Position numbers and translations under genes: made by a program. A DNA stretch of 5,137 nucleotides from Deltaproteobacteria bacterium (GTDB lineage: Bacteria; Desulfobacterota; Syntrophia; Syntrophales; Smithellaceae): the NCBI GenBank assembly GCA_017860985.1, contig JAGFXG010000123.1, forward strand, positions 1 through 5,137, in the 5' to 3' direction. Each line of letters starts with the position of its first letter. The first letter of the stretch is position 1. The notes below the pieces were generated by a model that worked only from the letters and a program-made list of their open reading frames with translations, searched no databases and had not been told where the DNA came from. This document shows positions 1-5,137 of the stretch, one piece after another.

Positions 1-33
1 CATTACCAATCGCTGAGCAGTGTGATTGCCTGA

Positions 34-1410
34 TTACTCTTTATGCACGCGGCCCCTGGCAAATGACGCAAATATGCCGAAAATGCACGTCACGGTCAGG
101 ATGCCAAAAATCAACCTGGAACTTATAATTAAAAGCGCCTCGTTTTCATTAGTGATGCTTTTGTCGCCGATGATCCAGGCAAAAACCAGCATGGCAATGC
201 CCATGCTCAGCATCTGCCCTACCAGTCTCATGGTTGCCTGCATTGCCGACGCGACGCCGTAAAATTTATTGTCCACCGAGCTCATGATCGCATTGACATT
301 GGGAGATGAAAAAAGCGCAAAGCCGATGCCCAGTATCGCCAGGCACGCCGCAATGTAATATAGATGCGTATCCGAAGCAATGAAGATCAGTCCCGCAAGA
401 CCGATGACTGTCAGCGACATGCCGATGGAGGAAATTATCCTTGGTTCATAGCGGTCGGACAGTCTGCCGGCGGACGGCGAAAAGATCGCCTGCAGCAGCG
501 GTTCAATCACCAGCACGACACCTGTTTGCGACGGTGTCAGGAGCTTAACGTGCTGCAAATAAAGGCTCAGTATAAAAGTAATCGCAAAGGTGGCGCAATA
601 GTTGATCAGAGCTGCCAGATTGGAGTATGCAAAAACACGGTTGTCCAGAAAAAGGTTAATATTGAGAAGCGGGAAAGGTCTGGTCAATTGCTGCCGGATG
701 AAGAAAATAAAACATAAAATGCCGGTCGCGATCAGTGCGCCGCCTTCCGGGGAGGGCAGTTGTGAAAAGCCGTACATCAGCGAAAACAGAGTAGCCGCGT
801 AAAGCAGGGACCCGGCCAGATCAAACCCCTCGCCGCGGGCTTCCGTCTGTTGTTCTTTCGCCACTAAGATGGAAAGACCGGCCGCCGCCGCACCCAGCAC
901 GGCGTTGAAAATGAAAATGGTTTTCCATCCCATGTGCTGGGTGAGCAAGCCGCCGATAAACGGGCCGCAGGTGAGTCCGATGTAAACTGCGGCAATGTTG
1001 ATTCCCAGAATCCTGCCCCTCTCACCCGGCGGATAGGCGGAAATCAACATCGCTGTTCCGGTACTGAAAATCATTGCGCCGCCGATTCCCTGGACAACGC
1101 GCATTGCGATGAAAAAGGCTTCCGTCTGCGACCATATGCAGAAAAGCGACGACAGGGCAAAAATCAGGGAGCCGGAAAGAAAAAATATTTTACGCCCGTA
1201 AATATCGGCCAGGCGCCCCAGCGGCACCAGCGTAATAGCTGCTGCCAGAAGAAAGGACGAGGCCACCCAGCTTATGGTTAATGCATTCATGGAAAAATCG
1301 TGAGCGATCATCGGTAAAGCGACGTTCACGGATGAACCCATGAATGGCGTGGTAAATGAACTGATAGTGGTGGCCAGAAGAACTATCGGAAGGTTTCTTT
1401 TGTTTGTCAT
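34..1410 (-). CDS. MFS drug-efflux-type transporter (DHA2 / EmrB-QacA-like, 14 TM)
   Basis: This 458-residue, very hydrophobic inner-membrane protein should be a proton-driven exporter of small molecules; the substrate cannot be read from sequence. Seen: about 14 hydrophobic segments, the count typical of the DHA2 branch, with the first at about 8-30 and the last at about 428-450. Family motifs are clear: SSVNVALPMI (26-35) at the end of helix 1, motif A GRLADIYGRK (65-74) in loop 2-3, motif B RVVQGIGGA (104-112) in helix 4, and antiporter motif C GLTCGPFIGG (145-154) in helix 5. A second motif-A-like loop, GRLSDRYEPR (315-324), marks the C-terminal half. Length is in the normal range, slightly short for EmrB. 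The start lies 24 nt after the ThyX-like gene's stop and has no clear Shine-Dalgarno, which suggests translation coupled to or following the upstream gene. It is last in the leftward run; no EmrA-type adaptor is visible. Transporter class is confident; drug export is inferred. Confidence 0.93.
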   Translation of the reverse strand: MTNKRNLPIVLLATTISSFTTPFMGSSVNVALPMIAHDFSMNALTISWVASSFLLAAAITLVPLGRLADIYGRKIFFLSGSLIFALSSLFCIWSQTEAFFIAMRVVQGIGGAMIFSTGTAMLISAYPPGERGRILGINIAAVYIGLTCGPFIGGLLTQHMGWKTIFIFNAVLGAAAAGLSILVAKEQQTEARGEGFDLAGSLLYAATLFSLMYGFSQLPSPEGGALIATGILCFIFFIRQQLTRPFPLLNINLFLDNRVFAYSNLAALINYCATFAITFILSLYLQHVKLLTPSQTGVVLVIEPLLQAIFSPSAGRLSDRYEPRIISSIGMSLTVIGLAGLIFIASDTHLYYIAACLAILGIGFALFSSPNVNAIMSSVDNKFYGVASAMQATMRLVGQMLSMGIAMLVFAWIIGDKSITNENEALLIISSRLIFGILTVTCIFGIFASFARGRVHKE

Positions 1411-1434
1411 GCGGTCACGCTGATGAAAAAAGAA

Positions 1435-2892
1435 TTACGCCCGCGGGAAGATTTTTTTCCGCTGCGCTGCAAAACCGTCTTTGCCGCAGGCCATCATCAG
1501 GGTCAGAGGCATGATTCTGCGGGCCTGTTTCAGCATCTTTTCCGACAGATCTCGAATGTCCCACTGGGCATGTTGATCTACGCGCAGGCGCGTCAGATGA
1601 TAAAGTTCGCGCGCGTTTAACTTGATCAGTACGCGCCTGCGGTGAGCGTTGGTCAGCACATAGGGAGCGGCAGCAGGGTTCTTTTGCCTGATGATTTCAT
1701 AGGCGCTGTTGGTTTTTTTGATCATGGACATGAATTCGTTCTGCCGCCCTATTGCACGCACAGCAGGCGGAATGGTGATGCCCAGGGCCGGGTTGTAATC
1801 CTGGCAAATGATGGTAGCCATGCGGTGACGCTTGAATTGAGCGAAACAGCTGGCGCTCATGATCAACTCAAAGAGCATGTCAATATTTTCAAGTTCCCGA
1901 AGCACCGCATCATAGGCCTGGATGTTTCTGAAAAGGGTCTTGAACAGGGCCTTGGCATCGGCCGGTTTCATTCGTCCAGCCTCCTGAAGGCAATCGTCAT
2001 AGCTCATGCTGGATGATGTGAATAGAAGCGCGGCGGCGGCCTGTCTGTCGGCTTCCAGCGTTGACCAAACCAGACGGACCGATTGCGATGACGGACTTTC
2101 TTTTTCCGCAGCGTACGGCGTGCAAACCTCGCGAAGATTTCGCCGGGTGAAACGGTCATAGTCTGTTGCCTGTGTGTAGCGGATGAGCGACGGCGCGATA
2201 TCTTTGGTGGCGGCATAAAGCTTTTCGCTGCAGAGGTGTGCCTCGGCCAGCGGCAGCGCCGAAAGCCTCCGCAGCATAAGCTCAAGATTGCGGGCGTTGA
2301 TGGTCATGCCCAGCTGGGTTTCCGTGGCCAGCGCGATGGCGTAGCGGGCGTCCTCCTTAGCCCATCCCTCCAGCATGGATTTATTGGCGGGATTTTCGGC
2401 CAGTTGCTTGTTTTGCTCGAATACATAAGGTCGCAGTTGATCATAGAGGTGATGATAGAAATCATTCTGCATCCCGACGGTTGCGACGAATAAATCCTTC
2501 AAACCCGGCTCGGCAATTTCTTCCGGCACAACAAAATCTTTGTCAAACAGGACATAGCGCTGAGATTTTTCCGTATAGGAGCACAGGCGGAATTTTTCGA
2601 TTTCTTCCGTAAGCAGGCGGGAGACACCGATGACGTCGATGTTGAATACTGCATGTTCGGCCACCGAGCTGTGCCCCATCTCAAAAACGATATTGCGGTT
2701 GGATTTGCGGGCTTTTTCCACTTCGGTTCGTGCATCCCTCCTCAGTGCGTCAACCGATTTGGGGCTGCGACTGATCCGGGCGTAGGCGGCGGATATGGTT
2801 TCCGGCGTGATATCCTGCTTTAAAGCGCTTTTTTCTTTAAACTCGCAAATTAAATCGCTGTCAATATTGTAACCGGCAAGCAGGATCTTCAT
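1435..2892 (-). CDS. Tandem-domain FAD-dependent thymidylate synthase (ThyX-like)
   Basis: This 485-residue protein is two ThyX domains in one chain; ordinary ThyX is about 220-250 residues and makes dTMP from dUMP with methylene-tetrahydrofolate, FAD and NADPH. Domain 1 (about 1-245) shows ARIS (38-41), GHSSVAEH (73-80), the dUMP loop SYTEKSQRY (105-113), R183 and NAR (199-201). The place of RHR is KFR (100-102), and the catalytic Arg/His positions are L210 and P214. Domain 2 (about 275-485) shows Q352, RHR (355-357), NAR (426-428) and R437-VDQ-HAQWDIR (to 447), but its dUMP loop is degenerate (T360, C363, D365, N367) and P410 replaces the Arg. The halves therefore complement each other (see findings). 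The start is supported by GGAG at 2900-2903, 7 nt upstream. It sits 80 nt after murI and 24 nt before the MFS gene. Membership of the ThyX superfamily is confident; dTMP synthesis is probable but unproven. Confidence 0.92.
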   Translation of the reverse strand: MKILLAGYNIDSDLICEFKEKSALKQDITPETISAAYARISRSPKSVDALRRDARTEVEKARKSNRNIVFEMGHSSVAEHAVFNIDVIGVSRLLTEEIEKFRLCSYTEKSQRYVLFDKDFVVPEEIAEPGLKDLFVATVGMQNDFYHHLYDQLRPYVFEQNKQLAENPANKSMLEGWAKEDARYAIALATETQLGMTINARNLELMLRRLSALPLAEAHLCSEKLYAATKDIAPSLIRYTQATDYDRFTRRNLREVCTPYAAEKESPSSQSVRLVWSTLEADRQAAAALLFTSSSMSYDDCLQEAGRMKPADAKALFKTLFRNIQAYDAVLRELENIDMLFELIMSASCFAQFKRHRMATIICQDYNPALGITIPPAVRAIGRQNEFMSMIKKTNSAYEIIRQKNPAAAPYVLTNAHRRRVLIKLNARELYHLTRLRVDQHAQWDIRDLSEKMLKQARRIMPLTLMMACGKDGFAAQRKKIFPRA

Positions 2893-2937
2893 TTCTCTAC
2901 TCCAGAGGAAAAAATAATAGTGATTGTTGCTTCAACC

Positions 2938-2965
2938 GGCACAGGAACTGCAGCTTCCTCGTGCC
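2938..2965 (-). other. Hairpin in the murI-thyX-like gap
   Basis: Arms GGCAC-AGGAA (2938-2947) and TTCCT-GTGCC (2955-2965, with C2960 bulged) can form a 10-bp stem around a 7-nt loop. It begins 7 nt after the murI stop. In the transcript direction a T-rich run (in the minus-strand sense, ATTATTTTTT) follows only about 20 nt later, so it is not a classic intrinsic terminator. It may be a partial terminator, an mRNA-stabilising or processing site, or a structure tuning expression of the downstream gene. The stem is seen; the role is inferred. Confidence 0.5.
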
Positions 2966-2972
2966 ATGCATG

Positions 2973-3779
2973 TTACAGCCTGACCATCTCAACACGGGCG
3001 AGTGTTCGTCCAAGAAAACGTTCGCCGATCGTCTGAAAACGATACGGCACATCGCTTACGTAAAACAGATAATCGGGTGACTGACGGCTGGTGTTGCCAA
3101 GATTCTCACGGTGAATCAGGTCGGCGGCGATTTCCGCCATTGCCTCGGCCGAATCGATAAGCCTTACATTCGCGCCGACGATATCCTGAAAGAGCGGTTT
3201 GAGGAGCGGATAATGCGTGCAGCCCAGAACCAGCGTGTCGATCTGTTCGGCCATGACCGGCTTTAAGTATTCTTCGGCAACAAGTTTTGTGGCTTCATGA
3301 TCGAGCCAGCCTTCTTCCACCAACGGAACAAACAGGGGACAGGCCTGAGAAAAAACCTTCGCGTCGCGATCCAACTGGTGTATGGCACGCGCGTATGCAT
3401 TTGAGTTGACCGTGGCGGGTGTTCCAATCACGCCGATGGTCTTGCTGCGCGTTTCGGATACCGCGAGCTTTGCGCTGGCTTCAATTACTTCCAGTACCGG
3501 CACAGGCGACAAGTCCCGGATGGCGCGATAGGCTACCGCCGCCATCGTGTTGCAGGCGACAATCAGAAGCTTGACGTCTTTCTTCAGTAGAAATTCCGTA
3601 ATCTGCATGGCGTATCGGTTAATGGTTTCCACCGATTTGACGCCATAGGGCACACGGGCGGTATCGCCGAAGTAAATAATGTTTTCAAAAGGCAGGCGCT
3701 CCATGAGCGCGCGCACAACGGTCAATCCCCCGATACCGGAATCAAAGACGCCAATAGCCCGATTTGTTTTTTTGTCCAT
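2973..3779 (-). CDS. murI: Glutamate racemase
   Basis: This cytoplasmic enzyme interconverts L- and D-glutamate without a cofactor, supplying the D-Glu of the peptidoglycan stem peptide. The chosen form is 268 residues, normal for the family. Seen: IGVFDSGIGGLTV (9-21) with the conserved Asp13, YFGDTARVPYG (36-46), VACNT (74-78) with catalytic Cys76, GVIGTPATV (116-124) and LGCTHYPLL (185-193) with catalytic Cys187 and His189. All the catalytic positions I know for the family are present. The upstream in-frame ATG at 3792-3794 would add five residues, but it lacks a Shine-Dalgarno. The ATG at 3777-3779 has GAGAG about 8 nt upstream and gives the usual short lead before the IGVFDSG strand, so I prefer it. 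It is first in the leftward gene run and divergent from the Nim-like gene across about 175 nt. Confidence 0.97.
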   Translation of the reverse strand: MDKKTNRAIGVFDSGIGGLTVVRALMERLPFENIIYFGDTARVPYGVKSVETINRYAMQITEFLLKKDVKLLIVACNTMAAVAYRAIRDLSPVPVLEVIEASAKLAVSETRSKTIGVIGTPATVNSNAYARAIHQLDRDAKVFSQACPLFVPLVEEGWLDHEATKLVAEEYLKPVMAEQIDTLVLGCTHYPLLKPLFQDIVGANVRLIDSAEAMAEIAADLIHRENLGNTSRQSPDYLFYVSDVPYRFQTIGERFLGRTLARVEMVRL

Positions 3780-3805
3780 ATTTTTTTCTCTCATATCCGC
3801 ATGAT

Positions 3806-3820
3806 AAAGTCATCGACTTT
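3806..3820. repeat. Short inverted repeat upstream of murI
   Basis: AAAGTC (3806-3811) and GACTTT (3815-3820) are perfect 6-nt inverted arms separated by ATC, followed on the plus strand by TTT. It lies 26 nt before the preferred murI start. It could be an operator half-site pair, part of the murI 5' leader, or a weak terminator for plus-strand transcription coming through the divergent region. Seen as sequence symmetry only; no regulator can be named. Confidence 0.4.
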
Positions 3821-3847
3821 TTTGTGTTGTTCGTATAAAAATATCCA

Positions 3848-3892
3848 GATAAAAGCGTAAAAGCCGATCACTTAAAAGTGATGCTTTTTATC
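3848..3892. repeat. Nested inverted repeat, bidirectional terminator- or operator-like
   Basis: The inner stem pairs AAAAGC (3859-3864) plus ATCACTT (3867-3873) with AAGTGAT (3876-3882) plus GCTTTT (3883-3888), with CG (3865-3866) bulged; about 12 bp form realistically with a 4-nt loop. A second left arm, GATAAAAGC (3848-3856), can compete for the same right arm GCTTTTTATC (3883-3892). A T tract follows the stem on both strands, as in a bidirectional intrinsic terminator, though the stem is AT-rich. It lies in the middle of the gap between two divergent genes, where a terminator is not expected, so an operator or an attenuator in either leader is also possible. Confidence 0.5.
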
Positions 3893-3954
3893 ATATCTTT
3901 ATTAAACATGCCAAGAGTTCTTCAGGGCTGTCCGGTATTGGAAAGCAAGGTAAA

Positions 3955-4413
3955 ATGCGGCGTTCAGACAAAGAAATAAAAGATCCCAAAGAAATCGATG
4001 ATATCTTGCAGGCCGCTCAGGTTTGCCGGATTGCGATGGCTGAAGGGGATGTTCCCTATATTGTTCCTGTCAATTTTGCCGTGAGCGCCGGCTGCCTCTA
4101 TTTTCACTGTGCAACCTCGGGCAGAAAAATTGACATGCTGCGCAAAAACCATACCGTGTGTTTTGAAGTAGATATGCCCGGTGATCTGGTACAAGGTGAG
4201 GCGGCCTGTTCGTGGGGCATGAAATATAGAAGTGTAATCGGTTTTGGTCAGGCTGATTTTATTGAACACGATGCAGAAAAAAAGCAGGCGCTTGATATCC
4301 TGATGAAGAAGTATGCCGGCAATGATGTTTTCTCTTATGACAACGATCAACTGGACAAAGTTTGTGTGATTGGTGTAAGAATAGACACAATATCCGGAAA
4401 GAGATCAGATTGA
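3955..4413 (+). CDS. Pyridoxamine 5'-phosphate oxidase family protein, NimA-like
   Basis: This 152-residue cytoplasmic protein should bind a flavin (FMN) in a split beta-barrel. Relatives include the Nim proteins associated with 5-nitroimidazole resistance and many unassigned oxidoreductases. Seen: an N-terminal MRRSDKEI lead and helix (1-25), strand GDVPYIVPVNFAV (31-43), the Nim-type signature YFHCATSGRKID (49-60) with His51, VCFEVD (68-73), Y91-RSVIGFGQ (to 99) and a C-terminal helix after EKKQALDILMKKY (108-120). Length is typical and the protein looks intact. The start has AAGG about 5 nt upstream. It is divergent from murI and followed after 53 nt by an unknown gene on the same strand. 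The fold and Nim-like signature are confident. Nitroimidazole reduction is not demonstrated by sequence and is only one possible role; heme or F420 relatives share the fold. Confidence 0.9.
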   Translation: MRRSDKEIKDPKEIDDILQAAQVCRIAMAEGDVPYIVPVNFAVSAGCLYFHCATSGRKIDMLRKNHTVCFEVDMPGDLVQGEAACSWGMKYRSVIGFGQADFIEHDAEKKQALDILMKKYAGNDVFSYDNDQLDKVCVIGVRIDTISGKRSD

Positions 4414-4426
4414 GTGACAGTGTCAC
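4414..4426. repeat. 13-bp palindrome directly after the Nim-like gene
   Basis: GTGACA-G-TGTCAC begins at the base after the stop codon: perfect 6-nt arms around one central base. As RNA it would make a 5-bp stem with a 3-nt loop followed by the weakly T-rich ATCATTATTTT, too weak for confident termination. As DNA it resembles a dimeric-regulator site. Its position 41 nt before the next start fits either an intercistronic structure or an operator for the downstream gene. Confidence 0.4.
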
Positions 4427-4453
4427 ATCATTATTTTGACAGCTTCTGCCATG

Positions 4454-4460
4454 AAGGAGG
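4454..4460 (+). promoter_or_regulatory. Strong Shine-Dalgarno for the 134-residue gene
   Basis: AAGGAGG lies 6 nt before the ATG at 4467. It is the most complete anti-16S match in the window. It fixes the start of the downstream gene and suggests efficient, independent translation rather than coupling to the gene before it. Confidence 0.9.
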
Positions 4461-4466
4461 ATAGCC

Positions 4467-4871
4467 ATGATTCAAAATAAAATTGTTATACGTTACGCCG
4501 ACAAACGCATTCAGAAAGGCATTACCACTGATTTTGCGCCCAACAAGGAAAATTTTCATGTGACGCCTGTTGGATCCAAACCCGGAGACAAACCGCTGGA
4601 TGTGCGAATCAATGAGTTAAAGGCCGTTTTTTTTGTAAAAGATTTCGGTGGCAATCCGGATTATGAGGACAAGAAAGATTTCGAAGGGGGCAAACCTGTT
4701 ATCGGCCGCAAGATCAGAGTTCTTTTCAAAGACGGCGAAGAGATGGTGGGTACCACTATGGGCTACCAGCCGGACCGGCCGGGTTTTTTTGTCATTCCGG
4801 TGGATGCAAAATCCAATATCGAACGATGTTTTGTAGTGACCCGGGCGACGAGGGATGTAAAGTTGATGTAA
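4467..4871 (+). CDS. Conserved hypothetical protein, DUF6982-like, internally duplicated
   Basis: I recognise this 134-residue protein only as resembling an uncharacterised family (DUF6982, from memory) common in deltaproteobacteria; no function is known to me. Seen: no signal peptide, no membrane segment and a charged, strand-rich composition, so it is probably cytoplasmic. Two 31-residue units align without gaps: residues 5-35 and 82-112 share K-I, D at position 8, G14, T16, P21, F26, V28 and P-V at 30-31, ten identities. Each is followed by a second strand-rich block (45-58 and 120-134). Between them is the segment VKDFGGNPDYEDKKDF (57-72). This suggests a twofold beta-barrel or SH3-like duplication, though the fold is an inference. 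The start is fixed by the AAGGAGG 6 nt upstream. It is last in the rightward pair, followed by a hairpin. A role connected with the Nim-like neighbour is possible but unsupported. Confidence 0.85.
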   Translation: MIQNKIVIRYADKRIQKGITTDFAPNKENFHVTPVGSKPGDKPLDVRINELKAVFFVKDFGGNPDYEDKKDFEGGKPVIGRKIRVLFKDGEEMVGTTMGYQPDRPGFFVIPVDAKSNIERCFVVTRATRDVKLM

Positions 4872-4892
4872 CAGATGTCATCAAATGGAAAT

Positions 4893-4924
4893 TTCGACAG
4901 CATGTCCTCACTGTCGAAGAGTTT
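4893..4924 (+). terminator. Probable terminator after the DUF6982-like gene
   Basis: TTCGACAG (4893-4900) and CTGTCGAA (4911-4918) form a perfect 8-bp stem (a ninth T-G pair is possible) with a 10-nt loop, starting 22 nt after the stop codon. It is followed by GAGTTTTGCGTTTCTT, an interrupted T tract, so it is a moderate rather than strong intrinsic terminator. Its position at the end of the rightward unit and before a new promoter supports the call. Confidence 0.6.
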
Positions 4925-5023
4925 TGCGTTTCTTGACCCGTTTCATCCCCTGATGGAATTAGATTGATATTCTTATCATGAATGTGTTTTTTCAACTCAA
5001 TTTTTTCTTCACATCAAATTATC

Positions 5024-5052
5024 TTGACACACTTTCGGTGTTTCTATAAAGT
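5024..5052 (+). promoter_or_regulatory. Sigma70-type promoter near the right edge
   Basis: A perfect -35 hexamer TTGACA (5024-5029) is followed by TATAAA (5045-5050, spacer 15) or TAAAGT (5047-5052, spacer 17) as -10. The spacer contains a small inverted repeat, ACAC (5029-5032) and GTGT (5038-5041). The surrounding DNA is AT-rich. Transcription would start at about 5057-5060 and run off the window, implying a leader of about 70 nt before the ATG at 5127. The hexamers are seen; activity is inferred. Confidence 0.6.
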
Positions 5053-5126
5053 AGCTTTCAGTAAACGAGAAAAGTAGAAGCAGATGTAACGACTCCCCGG
5101 CGCATCAGTAGTAGCGTGGTGATCCT

Positions 5127-5137
5127 ATGGACATGAA
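5127..5137 (+). CDS. Possible start of a gene cut by the right edge
   Basis: ATG-GAC-ATG-AA opens a frame with only three complete codons in the window, so no product can be named. Two things support a real start. It lies about 70 nt downstream of the sigma70-like promoter. It is also preceded at 5118-5125 by GGTGATCC, which is complementary to the GGATCACC part of the 16S rRNA 3' end, although the usual AGGAGG core is absent. The intervening leader (about 5057-5126) holds no ORF other than an ATG-TAA dipeptide-length start-stop at 5084-5089. Confidence 0.25.

Noticed and set aside
1..33. CCAATC...GATTGCC pairing and a minus-strand ATG at positions 3-1
   Set aside because: The stem is only about 5 bp with a 12-nt loop and no T tract, and the ATG has no Shine-Dalgarno. 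The edge prevents deciding whether a further gene follows.
364..1281. Plus-strand ORFs of 66-117 residues opposite the MFS gene
   Set aside because: They lie wholly antisense to a strongly recognised transporter, have low-complexity Arg/Gln/Lys-rich translations, and lack Shine-Dalgarno sites or family motifs.
1411..1455. A/T-rich arms flanking CCCGCGGG at the end of the ThyX-like gene, as a terminator
   Set aside because: The GC core is a self-palindrome without a proper loop, the A/T arms pair imperfectly, and most of the element is coding sequence.
1642..2735. ORFs of 78-124 residues on both strands within the tandem ThyX gene
   Set aside because: They are other-frame shadows of a gene whose protein is continuous and conserved through both domains; none shows a recognisable motif.
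3813..3839. Promoter-like TCGACT and TATAAA on the plus strand in the divergent region
   Set aside because: The spacer is 15 and the -35 matches at only 4 of 6 positions, overlapping an inverted repeat; AT-rich DNA gives such matches by chance.
3908..3979. A 23-residue plus-strand ORF overlapping the start of the Nim-like gene
   Set aside because: There is no ribosome binding site and no motif, and it is out of frame with the downstream gene. A leader-peptide role is possible, but nothing supports it.
3964..4350. A 128-residue minus-strand ORF opposite the Nim-like gene
   Set aside because: It is fully antisense to a well-supported flavoprotein, and its translation shows no family signature.
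4436..4441. A perfect TTGACA before the 134-residue gene
   Set aside because: No acceptable -10 lies 15-19 nt downstream; that stretch is occupied by the Shine-Dalgarno and start codon.

Overview
The window looks like an ordinary chromosomal stretch of a moderate-GC Gram-negative bacterium. A deltaproteobacterium (Desulfobacterota, perhaps Syntrophales-like) is my best guess, because the tandem ThyX-type protein and the small DUF6982-like protein both resemble families I associate with that group. The lineage is an inference from protein style, not from a marker gene.

Layout: two transcription units diverge from an intergenic region at about 3780-3954. Leftward (minus strand) run murI (glutamate racemase), then, after an 80-nt gap holding a 10-bp hairpin, a 485-residue double-domain relative of the flavin-dependent thymidylate synthase ThyX, then, after only 24 nt, a 14-helix drug-efflux-type MFS transporter that ends near the left edge. 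Rightward (plus strand) run a NimA-like member of the pyridoxamine-phosphate-oxidase (FMN split-barrel) superfamily and, 53 nt later behind a textbook Shine-Dalgarno, a small protein of unknown function built from two copies of the same ~31-residue unit. A terminator-like hairpin closes this unit. The last ~110 nt carry a sigma70-type promoter and a leader that appears to lead into a gene cut off by the right edge.

How the genes fit together: murI supplies D-glutamate for peptidoglycan and the ThyX relative would supply dTMP for DNA. Both are growth-precursor enzymes, and the close spacing suggests cotranscription, but no shared pathway is implied. The MFS pump and the Nim-like flavoprotein are both of types linked to resistance or detoxification, again without direct evidence of cooperation.

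Most interesting observation: in the tandem ThyX protein the active-site residues are divided between the halves. The N-terminal half keeps the dUMP-binding E-x-S-x-R loop and its partner Arg but has lost RHR and the catalytic Arg/His. The C-terminal half keeps Q-x-x-RHR and the R-x3-HAQ segment but has lost the loop. In homotetrameric ThyX exactly these two residue sets come from different subunits, so this protein reads as a single-chain, asymmetric ThyX pseudo-dimer. I found no CRISPR array, tRNA, rRNA or insertion sequence.
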